Source: JANQOH01 sp965200095 (GTDB lineage Bacteria > Pseudomonadota > Alphaproteobacteria > UBA7887). From it: a DNA stretch of 64,000 bases. The translations under genes and the position numbers were made by a program. Below, in pieces: positions 48,301 through 59,983 of the stretch. Numbering within the stretch: the stretch's first letter is position 1; each line of letters opens with the position of its first letter. The stretch covers positions 3,100,001 to 3,164,000 of the forward strand of contig OZ241350.1 of NCBI GenBank assembly GCA_965200095.1, read 5' to 3'. Below the pieces are notes generated by a model. That model was not told the origin of the DNA. It made no database searches and saw nothing but the letters and a program-made list of their open reading frames with translations.

Positions 48301-51300
48301 TCTGGCGCGCTTCAATGAGGCTGGGGCGCGAACGCCCCAGAAAGAGTGAAAATCACTCAAGCAACTATCGGTGGGTATATGCTTCAATGAGGCTGGGGCG
48401 CGAACGCCCCAGAAAGAACCTCGAACGCGCTACCGAAATCGCCTATCTCGCCTCGCTTCAATGAGGCTGGGGCGCGAACGCCCCAGAAAGCTTTCGATTG
48501 GGGCGGCGGGTTCGCGCCGCGTTCGAGCTTCAATGAGGCTGGGGCGCGAACGCCCCAGAAAGGCCCCGCGTCGCCGGCCTCCCGCGCCAGCCGCGCGCTA
48601 TCGCTTCAATGAGGCTGGGGCGCGAACGCCCCAGAAAGACCCCGGCTCCGATACGACCACGACGATTCAGGCTCTCGCTTCAATGAGGCTGGGGCGCGAA
48701 CGCCCCAGAAAGCACGCCAGATGCGCCCGCCCGAAGCGCGCCACGACCTCGCTTCAATGAGGCTGGGGCGCGAACGCCCCAGAAAGCGACGTCGACGTCG
48801 AATTCCATGAGCATCCTGTCGAGGCTTCAATGAGGCTGGGGCGCGAACGCCCCAGAAAGGCCCCGCCCGAAGGCGGGGCCAGGCGGGGCTAGGCGCTTCA
48901 ATGAGGCTGGGGCGCGAACGCCCCAGAAAGAAAGCGCGGGAGCGCGAACGCCGGGCCAACGATCCCGCTTCAATGAGGCTGGGGCGCGAACGCCCCAGAA
49001 AGGCAGTTGCCCGTGCTGCGAAAACGCGGCCGCCGCCAGCGGCTTCAATGAGGCTGGGGCGCGAACGCCCCAGAAAGGCCGGCGACCTGTTCGCATGGGC
49101 GGCGCAACCGCGCGGCGCTTCAATGAGGCTGGGGCGCGAACGCCCCAGAAAGGCTGCACGATCCGGGCCTGCAGCGTGTAGGTATCGCCGGGCTTCAATG
49201 AGGCTGGGGCGCGAACGCCCCAGAAAGCGAGGCGCTCTCCCGCGGGTTCGATGTCCCCGACGTGCTTCAATGAGGCTGGGGCGCGAACGCCCCAGAAAGG
49301 CGCCCCGGTCGCACAACGCACTCGTCTGGAGCACGAGCTTCAATGAGGCTGGGGCGCGAACGCCCCAGAAAGGAGGGCGGCGGCGACCACAGGAGCGCCA
49401 GTTTCACCGCGGCTTCAATGAGGCTGGGGCGCGAACGCCCCAGAAAGGGTGCTGACGCACTGCGGAGGCGAGTAGGCCCCGCGCTTCAATGAGGCTGGGG
49501 CGCGAACGCCCCAGAAAGCTCGAAACCCGGCCAGTTGCCGCTATGATCGATGAGGCTTCAATGAGGCTGGGGCGCGAACGCCCCAGAAAGGTCGAGGCGC
49601 GCCCGGGCCAGCGCCATGAACGCCGCGCTTCAATGAGGCTGGGGCGCGAACGCCCCAGAAAGCGCCTTTCGCCGGCCTGTCCCTGTAGCTCACCTGCCGG
49701 CTTCAATGAGGCTGGGGCGCGAACGCCCCAGAAAGGCCGGCTCGTTGCATCTTGGCCCACTCGGTAAGCGCCCTCGCTTCAATGAGGCTGGGGCGCGAAC
49801 GCCCCAGAAAGCCCCGCATCGTCATATCCACAAGGAGACCACCAATGCGTGCTTCAATGAGGCTGGGGCGCGAACGCCCCAGAAAGGCAGGCGCTGCGGG
49901 GCAAAGGGGAAAGCGGTTCACCAGCTTCAATGAGGCTGGGGCGCGAACGCCCCAGAAAGCTGGCGGACGGCTGCCGAGAGAATGCGCAACACGATGATCG
50001 GCTTCAATGAGGCTGGGGCGCGAACGCCCCAGAAAGCTATGTCGGCGGGGACTTCGACACGAATACGGGATTGCTTCAATGAGGCTGGGGCGCGAACGCC
50101 CCAGAAAGACAACGTTGATTGTGTCCCCGCTATTGGGGTCAACCGCTTCAATGAGGCTGGGGCGCGAACGCCCCAGAAAGGTCGCGTAGATGCGCGCGAC
50201 GAGGCGGCGGCGGTCCCCCGCGCTTCAATGAGGCTGGGGCGCGAACGCCCCAGAAAGGCCGCGGCGAGTTCGGCTGATCGTGGTCCGACAACCGGCTTCA
50301 ATGAGGCTGGGGCGCGAACGCCCCAGAAAGGAAGCGATCGCGACGCTCAACCCCAAGACGGCGTCGCTTCAATGAGGCTGGGGCGCGAACGCCCCAGAAA
50401 GTCGGCCGCCCCGACGCCGAAGTCTTTCCATTTCCCGCGCTTCAATGAGGCTGGGGCGCGAACGCCCCAGAAAGGTCGCGCAAGATCGGGGCGATCACCG
50501 ACGTCGGGCGGCTTCAATGAGGCTGGGGCGCGAACGCCCCAGAAAGGGCGGCGGATATCTCCGTTCGTCGGAAGCCCCCCGGGCTTCAATGAGGCTGGGG
50601 CGCGAACGCCCCAGAAAGCTTGATGATCTTCACAGGCATGTCTTCTCTCCCTTGTAGCTTCAATGAGGCTGGGGCGCGAACGCCCCAGAAAGGCGCCTGG
50701 CCAGGGGATTCGTAAAAAAATATCTCGCGGCTTCAATGAGGCTGGGGCGCGAACGCCCCAGAAAGCCGGGTCCTTCCCGATGCGACGCATGCGCGCGCCG
50801 GGGGGGTGCTTCAATGAGGCTGGGGCGCGAACGCCCCAGAAAGTTGTGCGGGCAACTGCAGCACGATCTCGAAGAGAAAACGCTTCAATGAGGCTGGGGC
50901 GCGAACGCCCCAGAAAGGGACGAGACCGACGCCCTCAAATTCACCGCGCCATCGGGGCTTCAATGAGGCTGGGGCGCGAACGCCCCAGAAAGGCAAGTCA
51001 CGGGCGCCGTCGTTCCCGAATGGGTAGAGGCTTCAATGAGGCTGGGGCGCGAACGCCCCAGAAAGGAACGCGGCGTGAAGGACGACAGCACGGGCCAGTG
51101 GAGGCTTCAATGAGGCTGGGGCGCGAACGCCCCAGAAAGCTCGACGGAGAGGCTGCCCGGACCGGGACGCGGGAGCTTCAATGAGGCTGGGGCGCGAACG
51201 CCCCAGAAAGTCACCGGGCGGGTCGTGGACGTCTATCGGGCGGGAACCGCTTCAATGAGGCTGGGGCGCGAACGCCCCAGAAAGATGACCGCGCGGGACG

Positions 51301-54300
51301 CATGGGCGCGTCTGCGCAGCGGGCTTCAATGAGGCTGGGGCGCGAACGCCCCAGAAAGGGACGCTCCAGGTGACGGGAGACGCCCGATGAACACGCTTCA
51401 ATGAGGCTGGGGCGCGAACGCCCCAGAAAGTGCGCGTCTTGCGAAATCTCCGAAGACAAGACCCGGGCTTCAATGAGGCTGGGGCGCGAACGCCCCAGAA
51501 AGAGCGCCCCTGGCAACGCGGCGCGCCCTGCTATGTCCGCTTCAATGAGGCTGGGGCGCGAACGCCCCAGAAAGATTGAATGCGCCGGCATTGACCCAGA
51601 TGCCCCACGGCGCTTCAATGAGGCTGGGGCGCGAACGCCCCAGAAAGGGCGCGGTCTGGGTCCTGGTGTTGCCGTGCGTGTCCGCGGCTTCAATGAGGCT
51701 GGGGCGCGAACGCCCCAGAAAGCTGGCGTTGACCGGAAGGCCGTAGGAAGGCCGTAAAGCTTCAATGAGGCTGGGGCGCGAACGCCCCAGAAAGCACGGG
51801 AAAATAGAGGACCTTCGAGGCGATACCAAAGCTTCAATGAGGCTGGGGCGCGAACGCCCCAGAAAGCCCGGAGCTTGCGAAGACGATAAGCGGTTTCTTG
51901 ACCACGCTTCAATGAGGCTGGGGCGCGAACGCCCCAGAAAGAGACCGGTAACGAACCATGCCGGCGGATTGAGTCGAGGCTTCAATGAGGCTGGGGCGCG
52001 AACGCCCCAGAAAGTCCGGCTCCGCGTGGGCCGGACCCGCGTAGATTCCTCCGCTTCAATGAGGCTGGGGCGCGAACGCCCCAGAAAGTTGACCAGATTG
52101 CGCCGGCGCTCGAAGGAATCGACGCTTCAATGAGGCTGGGGCGCGAACGCCCCAGAAAGATCGATGGCCCAAAGACCAAAAGACCCGACGCGGGCCCGCT
52201 TCAATGAGGCTGGGGCGCGAACGCCCCAGAAAGAGTTCGGCGCGGTTTCGGGCCACCCCGACTCCGGCGGGGCTTCAATGAGGCTGGGGCGCGAACGCCC
52301 CAGAAAGGAAGAACAACCTCGCTCAGGCTGCCAAGGCTAACAATGCTTCAATGAGGCTGGGGCGCGAACGCCCCAGAAAGGTTGTCGGGCTACGATGTCG
52401 ACGGCACCACCAGCGAGCTTCAATGAGGCTGGGGCGCGAACGCCCCAGAAAGTGGCCGCCCGAGGGCACGCGCGTGCCGAACCACCAGAGCTTCAATGAG
52501 GCTGGGGCGCGAACGCCCCAGAAAGGGCGTGAGCGCGGGTGATATGGCCGTCCCCCGACTTGCTTCAATGAGGCTGGGGCGCGAACGCCCCAGAAAGCGA
52601 AACGCCGCGCCCGAAGCCCGCGAACCGAAGATGCTTCAATGAGGCTGGGGCGCGAACGCCCCAGAAAGCCAACGAGCGCCCGCTGACGGGCCTCGAAGCC
52701 GAAGTGCTTCAATGAGGCTGGGGCGCGAACGCCCCAGAAAGACCGGAACTCGCCCGTGTGCCGCCACGGCCCCCGGTGCTTCAATGAGGCTGGGGCGCGA
52801 ACGCCCCAGAAAGGCCATCGGCCGCTGCGGATCCGACGCGGAGGAGCGGACGCTTCAATGAGGCTGGGGCGCGAACGCCCCAGAAAGCGGTCTCACCGGG
52901 GTCACCTGGTGGATCGTCCGCGCCGCTTCAATGAGGCTGGGGCGCGAACGCCCCAGAAAGGCCAGCACGGCGCCAACCCCGGCTCCCTTGGGGCCGGCTT
53001 CAATGAGGCTGGGGCGCGAACGCCCCAGAAAGAACAGCGCCAACGCGCGCGCACGCGCGAAGGCAAGGCTTCAATGAGGCTGGGGCGCGAACGCCCCAGA
53101 AAGTCTGCGGGGCCCCGAGGGTCTGGAGGAGGACGAACGGGCTTCAATGAGGCTGGGGCGCGAACGCCCCAGAAAGGATACCAGCGCCGAATCGGTCGCC
53201 AGGACGCTCCGCGCGCTTCAATGAGGCTGGGGCGCGAACGCCCCAGAAAGCGTGAAATCCAGAGGCTTTACTTTCTTTGCGCCCATGCTTCAATGAGGCT
53301 GGGGCGCGAACGCCCCAGAAAGTTGCGGTTCATGGGTCGCCCAGAATCTCCGACGCCGAGCTTCAATGAGGCTGGGGCGCGAACGCCCCAGAAAGGTCGC
53401 CCACCAGATCCTGTTCCACGGGCGCTTTGGCGAGCTTCAATGAGGCTGGGGCGCGAACGCCCCAGAAAGTCCCCCGACTCCCCCGCCTGCCGAGCCTGCG
53501 CCGCCGCTTCAATGAGGCTGGGGCGCGAACGCCCCAGAAAGGCTGGCGGCCGTCTGGCCGACGGCCATGCCCGGCGGCGCTTCAATGAGGCTGGGGCGCG
53601 AACGCCCCAGAAAGGATGCTGCGGCGGAGCTGGGCGCGGGAGCGGTGGCGCTTCAATGAGGCTGGGGCGCGAACGCCCCAGAAAGGCTCATCGTGACGAG
53701 CGGGTTTCGCGGCCCCGACCAGCTTCAATGAGGCTGGGGCGCGAACGCCCCAGAAAGGCCGCCCGTGCTCGGCGGAGCGTCGGCGGGTAGATTCGCTTCA
53801 ATGAGGCTGGGGCGCGAACGCCCCAGAAAGCCGGTACGCGCAATGGCGTCACTTCTGGCGTCTCGCCGCTTCAATGAGGCTGGGGCGCGAACGCCCCAGA
53901 AAGTACAATGCGTTCCGCGCGACGCGCCAGGGCCCGGCCGCGCTTCAATGAGGCTGGGGCGCGAACGCCCCAGAAAGGCCCCGGCCGCCCCAACCGCCTT
54001 GCTCACGAGTTCGTGCTTCAATGAGGCTGGGGCGCGAACGCCCCAGAAAGCGAGTCTTATCATGTCTCTCCAAGGAGACGCTCAAAGAGCTTCAATGAGG
54101 CTGGGGCGCGAACGCCCCAGAAAGAACACGGGCAGGGTTGGATGTCCCACCATTGAACTGCTTCAATGAGGCTGGGGCGCGAACGCCCCAGAAAGCTGGC
54201 CAGCCCCGGCGGCTCGTGTGAGGCGTACCGCCCGCTTCAATGAGGCTGGGGCGCGAACGCCCCAGAAAGGTCGCCGTCACCTGGTGGGGCTGCCAGGTGA

Positions 54301-55952
54301 TCGAGCCGCGCTTCAATGAGGCTGGGGCGCGAACGCCCCAGAAAGGCCTCGCGCCTCCTCCCCCGCACGTGGGTCGAGCGCGGGCTTCAATGAGGCTGGG
54401 GCGCGAACGCCCCAGAAAGCCAGGCCGCCGGCGACGGCCGCCCGCCGCGCCGCTCCCAGCGGCTTCAATGAGGCTGGGGCGCGAACGCCCCAGAAAGGAC
54501 GATATGCCCGATGCCGGCAAGAATACTGCCGACGCTTCAATGAGGCTGGGGCGCGAACGCCCCAGAAAGAGGGGTTTGGGGTTTCCCCAATCGGGGTCAA
54601 ACTTCGAGCTTCAATGAGGCTGGGGCGCGAACGCCCCAGAAAGAACGCGTTCCGCGCAACGACGAAGGGCCCGGCCGCGCTTCAATGAGGCTGGGGCGCG
54701 AACGCCCCAGAAAGCCTTCAGCAAGAGCCGCGCCTTGCGGTAGCTGAACATGCTTCAATGAGGCTGGGGCGCGAACGCCCCAGAAAGCGGGCCGGCCGCG
54801 CAGCCCGACCATGAAGCAGCCGTCGCTTCAATGAGGCTGGGGCGCGAACGCCCCAGAAAGGAGCAAGGTCGTGAAGCACACGCGCGTTCCCGGTCCGCTT
54901 CAATGAGGCTGGGGCGCGAACGCCCCAGAAAGGCCGCCGCGGTTGCCCGCCGCGAGTCCGAAGAGGCGGGGCTTCAATGAGGCTGGGGCGCGAACGCCCC
55001 AGAAAGAGCGCACCCTCGAAGCCGGCTTCGTTGGTCTGGTTCCTGCTTCAATGAGGCTGGGGCGCGAACGCCCCAGAAAGGGTGACAGCCGAGCCGGCAA
55101 TCGCCGCCCGCATCATGCTTCAATGAGGCTGGGGCGCGAACGCCCCAGAAAGGCACACTACGACGCCACAGGAAGAAGCATGGCGGGGGCTTCAATGAGG
55201 CTGGGGCGCGAACGCCCCAGAAAGCCTCCCCCCGAATCACTCGCTGGAGGCTCTCATGAAGCGGCTTCAATGAGGCTGGGGCGCGAACGCCCCAGAAAGC
55301 ACGTACGCCGGCGGAAGCCAGTGGCGGCTCGATCCGCTTCAATGAGGCTGGGGCGCGAACGCCCCAGAAAGTACAACAAGTTTCGCGCGACGCGAGGCCC
55401 GGCCGCGAGCTTCAATGAGGCTGGGGCGCGAACGCCCCAGAAAGAACGGGCGCGCTCCGTCGCAGCGTCAAGGTGCGGTTGCTTCAATGAGGCTGGGGCG
55501 CGAACGCCCCAGAAAGAGAGCAAGGCGCGCTGGGGTGAGAGCGCCCACAATCTGCTTCAATGAGGCTGGGGCGCGAACGCCCCAGAAAGCTCGAACCGCG
55601 CATCGACGCGATGGGGATGCACGCGGGCTTCAATGAGGCTGGGGCGCGAACGCCCCAGAAAGCGAGAATCGGAAAATCGCCAAAAAGGTCGTTTCGATGC
55701 GGCTTCAATGAGGCTGGGGCGCGAACGCCCCAGAAAGCCTTCGACGCGCGACGGGCCGCTATTCTATTCTTTGCTTCAATGAGGCTGGGGCGCGAACGCC
55801 CCAGAAAGCCCGAAACTCGAATACCTGGCCAGGCCATATTCTCAAGCTTCAATGAGGCTGGGGCGCGAACGCCCCAGAAAGAACGCCACGGCGTCGACCA
55901 ACCTTTCGGCTGGAGAGCTTCAATGAGGCTGGGGCGCGAACGCCCCAGAAAG
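30335..55952 (-). CRISPR. giant CRISPR array: 350 repeats, 349 spacers
   Basis: Counted by eye, 350 copies of a 36-nt repeat start from 30335 to 55917, with a mean period of 73.3 nt and spacers of about 35-42 nt. On the plus strand the repeat is GCTTCAATGAGG, then CTGGGGCG, loop CGAA, CGCCCCAG and AAAG, giving a perfect 8-bp stem with a tetraloop. On the minus strand it ends CCTCATTGAAGC, a typical crRNA 5' handle source, and cas genes point into the array from the right, so I assign transcription to the minus strand with the leader at the right. Almost all repeats are identical. Variants seen are at 30335 (loop A), 31061 (GAAG), 32966 and 33038 (first base T), 41188 (GGGGCACG) and 43523 (extra A near the end). 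Three spacers are tandemly duplicated, and several distant spacers overlap or match the same target. Repeat form and the linked Cas4-Cas1 fusion suggest type I-G (old I-U). Confidence 0.99.
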
Positions 55953-56216
55953 CCGCACGCTACAACAGCTTGCATTGGCACGCAAATTTCGCTCGGTTTC
56001 AAGAGGGGGCGCGCATCGCTCCAATTATCAAGCCGGAGCGCGCCGGTCAAGCGATTCACGATGTCAAATACCCAAGCAAAACCAACGCGTTAACCAAATT
56101 CGAGCGACCCCCGGCAAACCTGCGTCACCGGGCCGCTCGAAATCGTCCGGCGGTTTCGCCTGCCAATGGCGGCCCCGCCTCGCCCTCGCGCCGCGAGACA
56201 CCACCGGCGACCGACA
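55953..56216 (-). promoter_or_regulatory. putative CRISPR leader with promoter
   Basis: 264 bases between the cas2 stop and the first repeat on the cas side, more AT-rich than the cas genes. On the minus strand, TTGACC (56050-56045) is followed after 15 bases by GATAAT (56029-56024), or after 17 by TAATTG, a plausible sigma-70 promoter firing into the array. A second TTGACA is at about 56066-56061. A degenerate repeat overlaps the -10 region. Position between cas2 and the least mutated end of the array supports a leader role. I see no gene here. Confidence 0.6.
55996..56032 (-). repeat. degenerate CRISPR repeat inside the leader
   Basis: On the plus strand this reads GTTTCAAGAGG then GGGCGCGCATCGCTCCA and ends CAAG. 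It aligns with the array repeat: the same G-TTCAA start, GAGG, a shortened GGGCGCG, CGC-CC and AAG, with two small deletions and an AT-rich insertion. It is 43 bases from the first true repeat, slightly longer than a spacer. It may be a decayed repeat, a regulatory crRNA-like unit or an anti-repeat. Confidence 0.5.
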
Positions 56217-56516
56217 TCATATCACGGTCGCGCTCCGCTCCAGCGCGGAAAACGTCTTGCCGATGCTGGTCACGGCCAGATCGGTCTTGTCGGCCGGGCC
56301 CACATCGATGAGCAGGACGTGGTCTTCCCCCGCCTTCACCAATTCGCCCAGACGCGCCTCCAGCTCCGCGCGCCGCCGTCGAGACATCCGGCATTGGAAG
56401 ACCGAAAGCTGAAGCCACTCGCCGAAGCCGTTCATCGTCTTGAAAACACGGCGCCAGCGCCGCGTATCGGAGATGTCGTAGGTCACGATGTAGGTGCGGT
56501 CGTCGTTCGCGCTCAT
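56217..56516 (-). CDS. cas2: CRISPR-associated endonuclease/integrase subunit Cas2
   Basis: A 99-residue Cas2. The ferredoxin-like start RTYIVTYDISDTRRWRRVFK has the conserved aspartate at position 14, followed by GFGEWLQLSVFQCRMS and VLLIDVGPADK. Cas2 forms the central dimer of the Cas1-Cas2 integrase that inserts new spacers at the leader end. Its start lies 17 bases after the cas4-cas1 stop, so both are co-transcribed. It ends 264 bases before the array. Length is normal and no residue appears lost. Confidence 0.95.
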   Translation of the reverse strand: MSANDDRTYIVTYDISDTRRWRRVFKTMNGFGEWLQLSVFQCRMSRRRRAELEARLGELVKAGEDHVLLIDVGPADKTDLAVTSIGKTFSALERSATVI

Positions 56517-56533
56517 GCCGGCTCCGCCCGCGG

Positions 56534-58270
<1,737 letters not shown>

Positions 58271-58591
58271 GAATCCGCTGTCGTGAACCGCGCCGCGACG
58301 GTGTGCCCGCCGCCCGGCAGGAAACGGCGCCGGTCCACGCCGAAGCGCGGTCGCGCCTTGCTGTCGAATTATGTCGCCGGTCCGTCCCGGCAAGTGGGAA
58401 GCGGCGGCAAGAACGGCCGAAGGCCGCCAGGGGCGAGACGGCGATGCGGGCGCGCCATGGCGTTCCGCCGGCCCCGGATTACGTTGCCGCCCGCGGACTC
58501 CTGCGGCGCGCTGGACACGCGCGCGAACTTGCCCAAGAGTAGCGTCGAGACGGGCGAGCGCGCACGCCCCCGGGGAACGCGAGGGAGAGTT
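58271..58591. other. 321-bp intergenic region between divergent cas4-cas1 and P450
   Basis: No gene is supportable. It should hold promoters for both directions, but I see no clear consensus. A GAGGGAGAG ribosome site lies just before the P450 start. Confidence 0.5.
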
Positions 58592-59926
58592 ATGGCCGAC
58601 CGGAAGCCCGGCGTCCGCGAGATGTACCGCGCCCTCGTCGACGATCCGGTGTCGGTCTACCGTCATGTCGGCCGCGGCGAATTCCGCCCGACCCGGCGGA
58701 TGTTCGACCGTGTCGCCACTACCGCCGACCCGCGCATCGTCCACCACGTCCTCGTCGCGAACGCCGCCAACTACCGCAAGACCCCTATCGCCCGTTCCCT
58801 CCTCGAACCCATCCTCGGGCGCGGTCTGCTGACCAGCGAAGGGGATTTCTGGCGCCGCCAGAGGCGCATTGCCGCGCCGGCGTTTCATCGCAAGCGTATC
58901 GAGGCGTTCGCCGACATTATGGCGGGACTGGCCCATGACATGACCGAAAGCTGGGAAGCCGCCGCCGGGTCCGGAGAACCGCTCGACCTCCAGTCGGAAA
59001 TGTCGCGCGTCACCATGAAGATCATCGTCCGCGCGATGTTCTCCGACCGCATCGACGAAGCCGAGGCGCGCGGCGTCAGCGACGCGATGCGCACTCTCGA
59101 CCGGCACCGGTTGCGGTTCCGCGACTTCATCGGCATCCCCGAATGGATACCCCGCAGGCGCGACCCCGCGGTGCGCGCGGCGGTGCGCACCATCGACCGC
59201 ACCGTGAACCGCATCGTCGCCGAACGCCGCGCCCGGGGCGGCGACCGGGGCGACCTCCTCAGCATGATGATGCTCGCCGAGGATGCGGAGACCGGAGAAC
59301 GCATGACCGACCGCCAGTTGCGCGACGAAACGATCACCATGTTTCTCGCCGGCCACGAGACCACGGCGACCGCGCTGGTCTGGACCTTCTACGCCCTCAA
59401 CCGGTTCCCCGAGGCCGAAGCGCGCCTGCACGCCGAAGTCGACTCCGCCCTGGGGGATCGCCCGCCCGCCCTCGCCGACCTTGAAAACCTGTCATGGACG
59501 CGCATGACCATCGAGGAAACCATGCGCCTCTACCCCACCGTCGCGATGATCTCGCGGCAAGCCGCCGCGGACGACGAAGTCCTGGGCGTGCGGGTGCCCC
59601 GCGGCACGATTGTCAACCTGAATATCTGGCTTGCGCACCGGGACCCCGGGCATTGGCCCGACCCGGAGCGCTTCGACCCCGAACGTTTCGACCCGGCGCG
59701 TCGCCGCGAGCGGCCGAAGCATGCCTATTTCCCGTTCGGCAGCGGCCCGCGCATCTGCATAGGCAACGCCTTCGCGATGATGGAGGCCCAGTTGATCCTC
59801 GCCTGCGTCGCCCGCCGCTGGCGCCTGCGCGCCGTCGGCGACGGCGAACCCCGCGCCGTCGGCAACGTCGTCCTCCGTCCGCTCGGCGGCCTGCCGGTCA
59901 CCCTCGAACGCCGCCGCGCCGCCTGA
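58592..59926 (+). CDS. cytochrome P450
   Basis: A 444-residue soluble bacterial P450 mono-oxygenase. Motifs in order: WRRQRRIAAPAFH near residue 90, the I-helix oxygen-binding AGHETTATAL near 252, EETMR (ExxR) near 308, PERFDPERFDP, and the haem loop FGSGPRICIGNAFA with ligand Cys389. It would need a ferredoxin and reductase; the ferredoxin-NADP reductase elsewhere in the window is a possible donor. It is divergent from cas4-cas1 and unrelated to it in known function. Substrate cannot be assigned. Confidence 0.95.
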   Translation: MADRKPGVREMYRALVDDPVSVYRHVGRGEFRPTRRMFDRVATTADPRIVHHVLVANAANYRKTPIARSLLEPILGRGLLTSEGDFWRRQRRIAAPAFHRKRIEAFADIMAGLAHDMTESWEAAAGSGEPLDLQSEMSRVTMKIIVRAMFSDRIDEAEARGVSDAMRTLDRHRLRFRDFIGIPEWIPRRRDPAVRAAVRTIDRTVNRIVAERRARGGDRGDLLSMMMLAEDAETGERMTDRQLRDETITMFLAGHETTATALVWTFYALNRFPEAEARLHAEVDSALGDRPPALADLENLSWTRMTIEETMRLYPTVAMISRQAAADDEVLGVRVPRGTIVNLNIWLAHRDPGHWPDPERFDPERFDPARRRERPKHAYFPFGSGPRICIGNAFAMMEAQLILACVARRWRLRAVGDGEPRAVGNVVLRPLGGLPVTLERRRAA

Positions 59927-59947
59927 ACCGGCCCAGCGAAGGACTGC

Positions 59948-59972
59948 GCCCGGGCGTCCGGCGGGCCCGGGC
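59948..59972. terminator. possible GC hairpin between convergent P450 and nuclease genes
   Basis: GCCCGGGC occurs at 59948-59955 and 59965-59972 and is self-complementary, so the copies can pair around nine bases. The T-run after it is weak (CCGTTCCG), so termination is uncertain. Confidence 0.3.
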
Positions 59973-59983
59973 CCGTTCCGGAT

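Noticed and set aside
30335..55952. Dozens of open frames of 60-340 codons on both strands repeating RLGRERPRK, FNEAGARTPQK, FLGRSRPSLIEA or FWGVRAPASLK.
   Set aside because: They are translations of the CRISPR repeat, which lacks stops in most frames. They have no conserved content between repeats and no ribosome sites.
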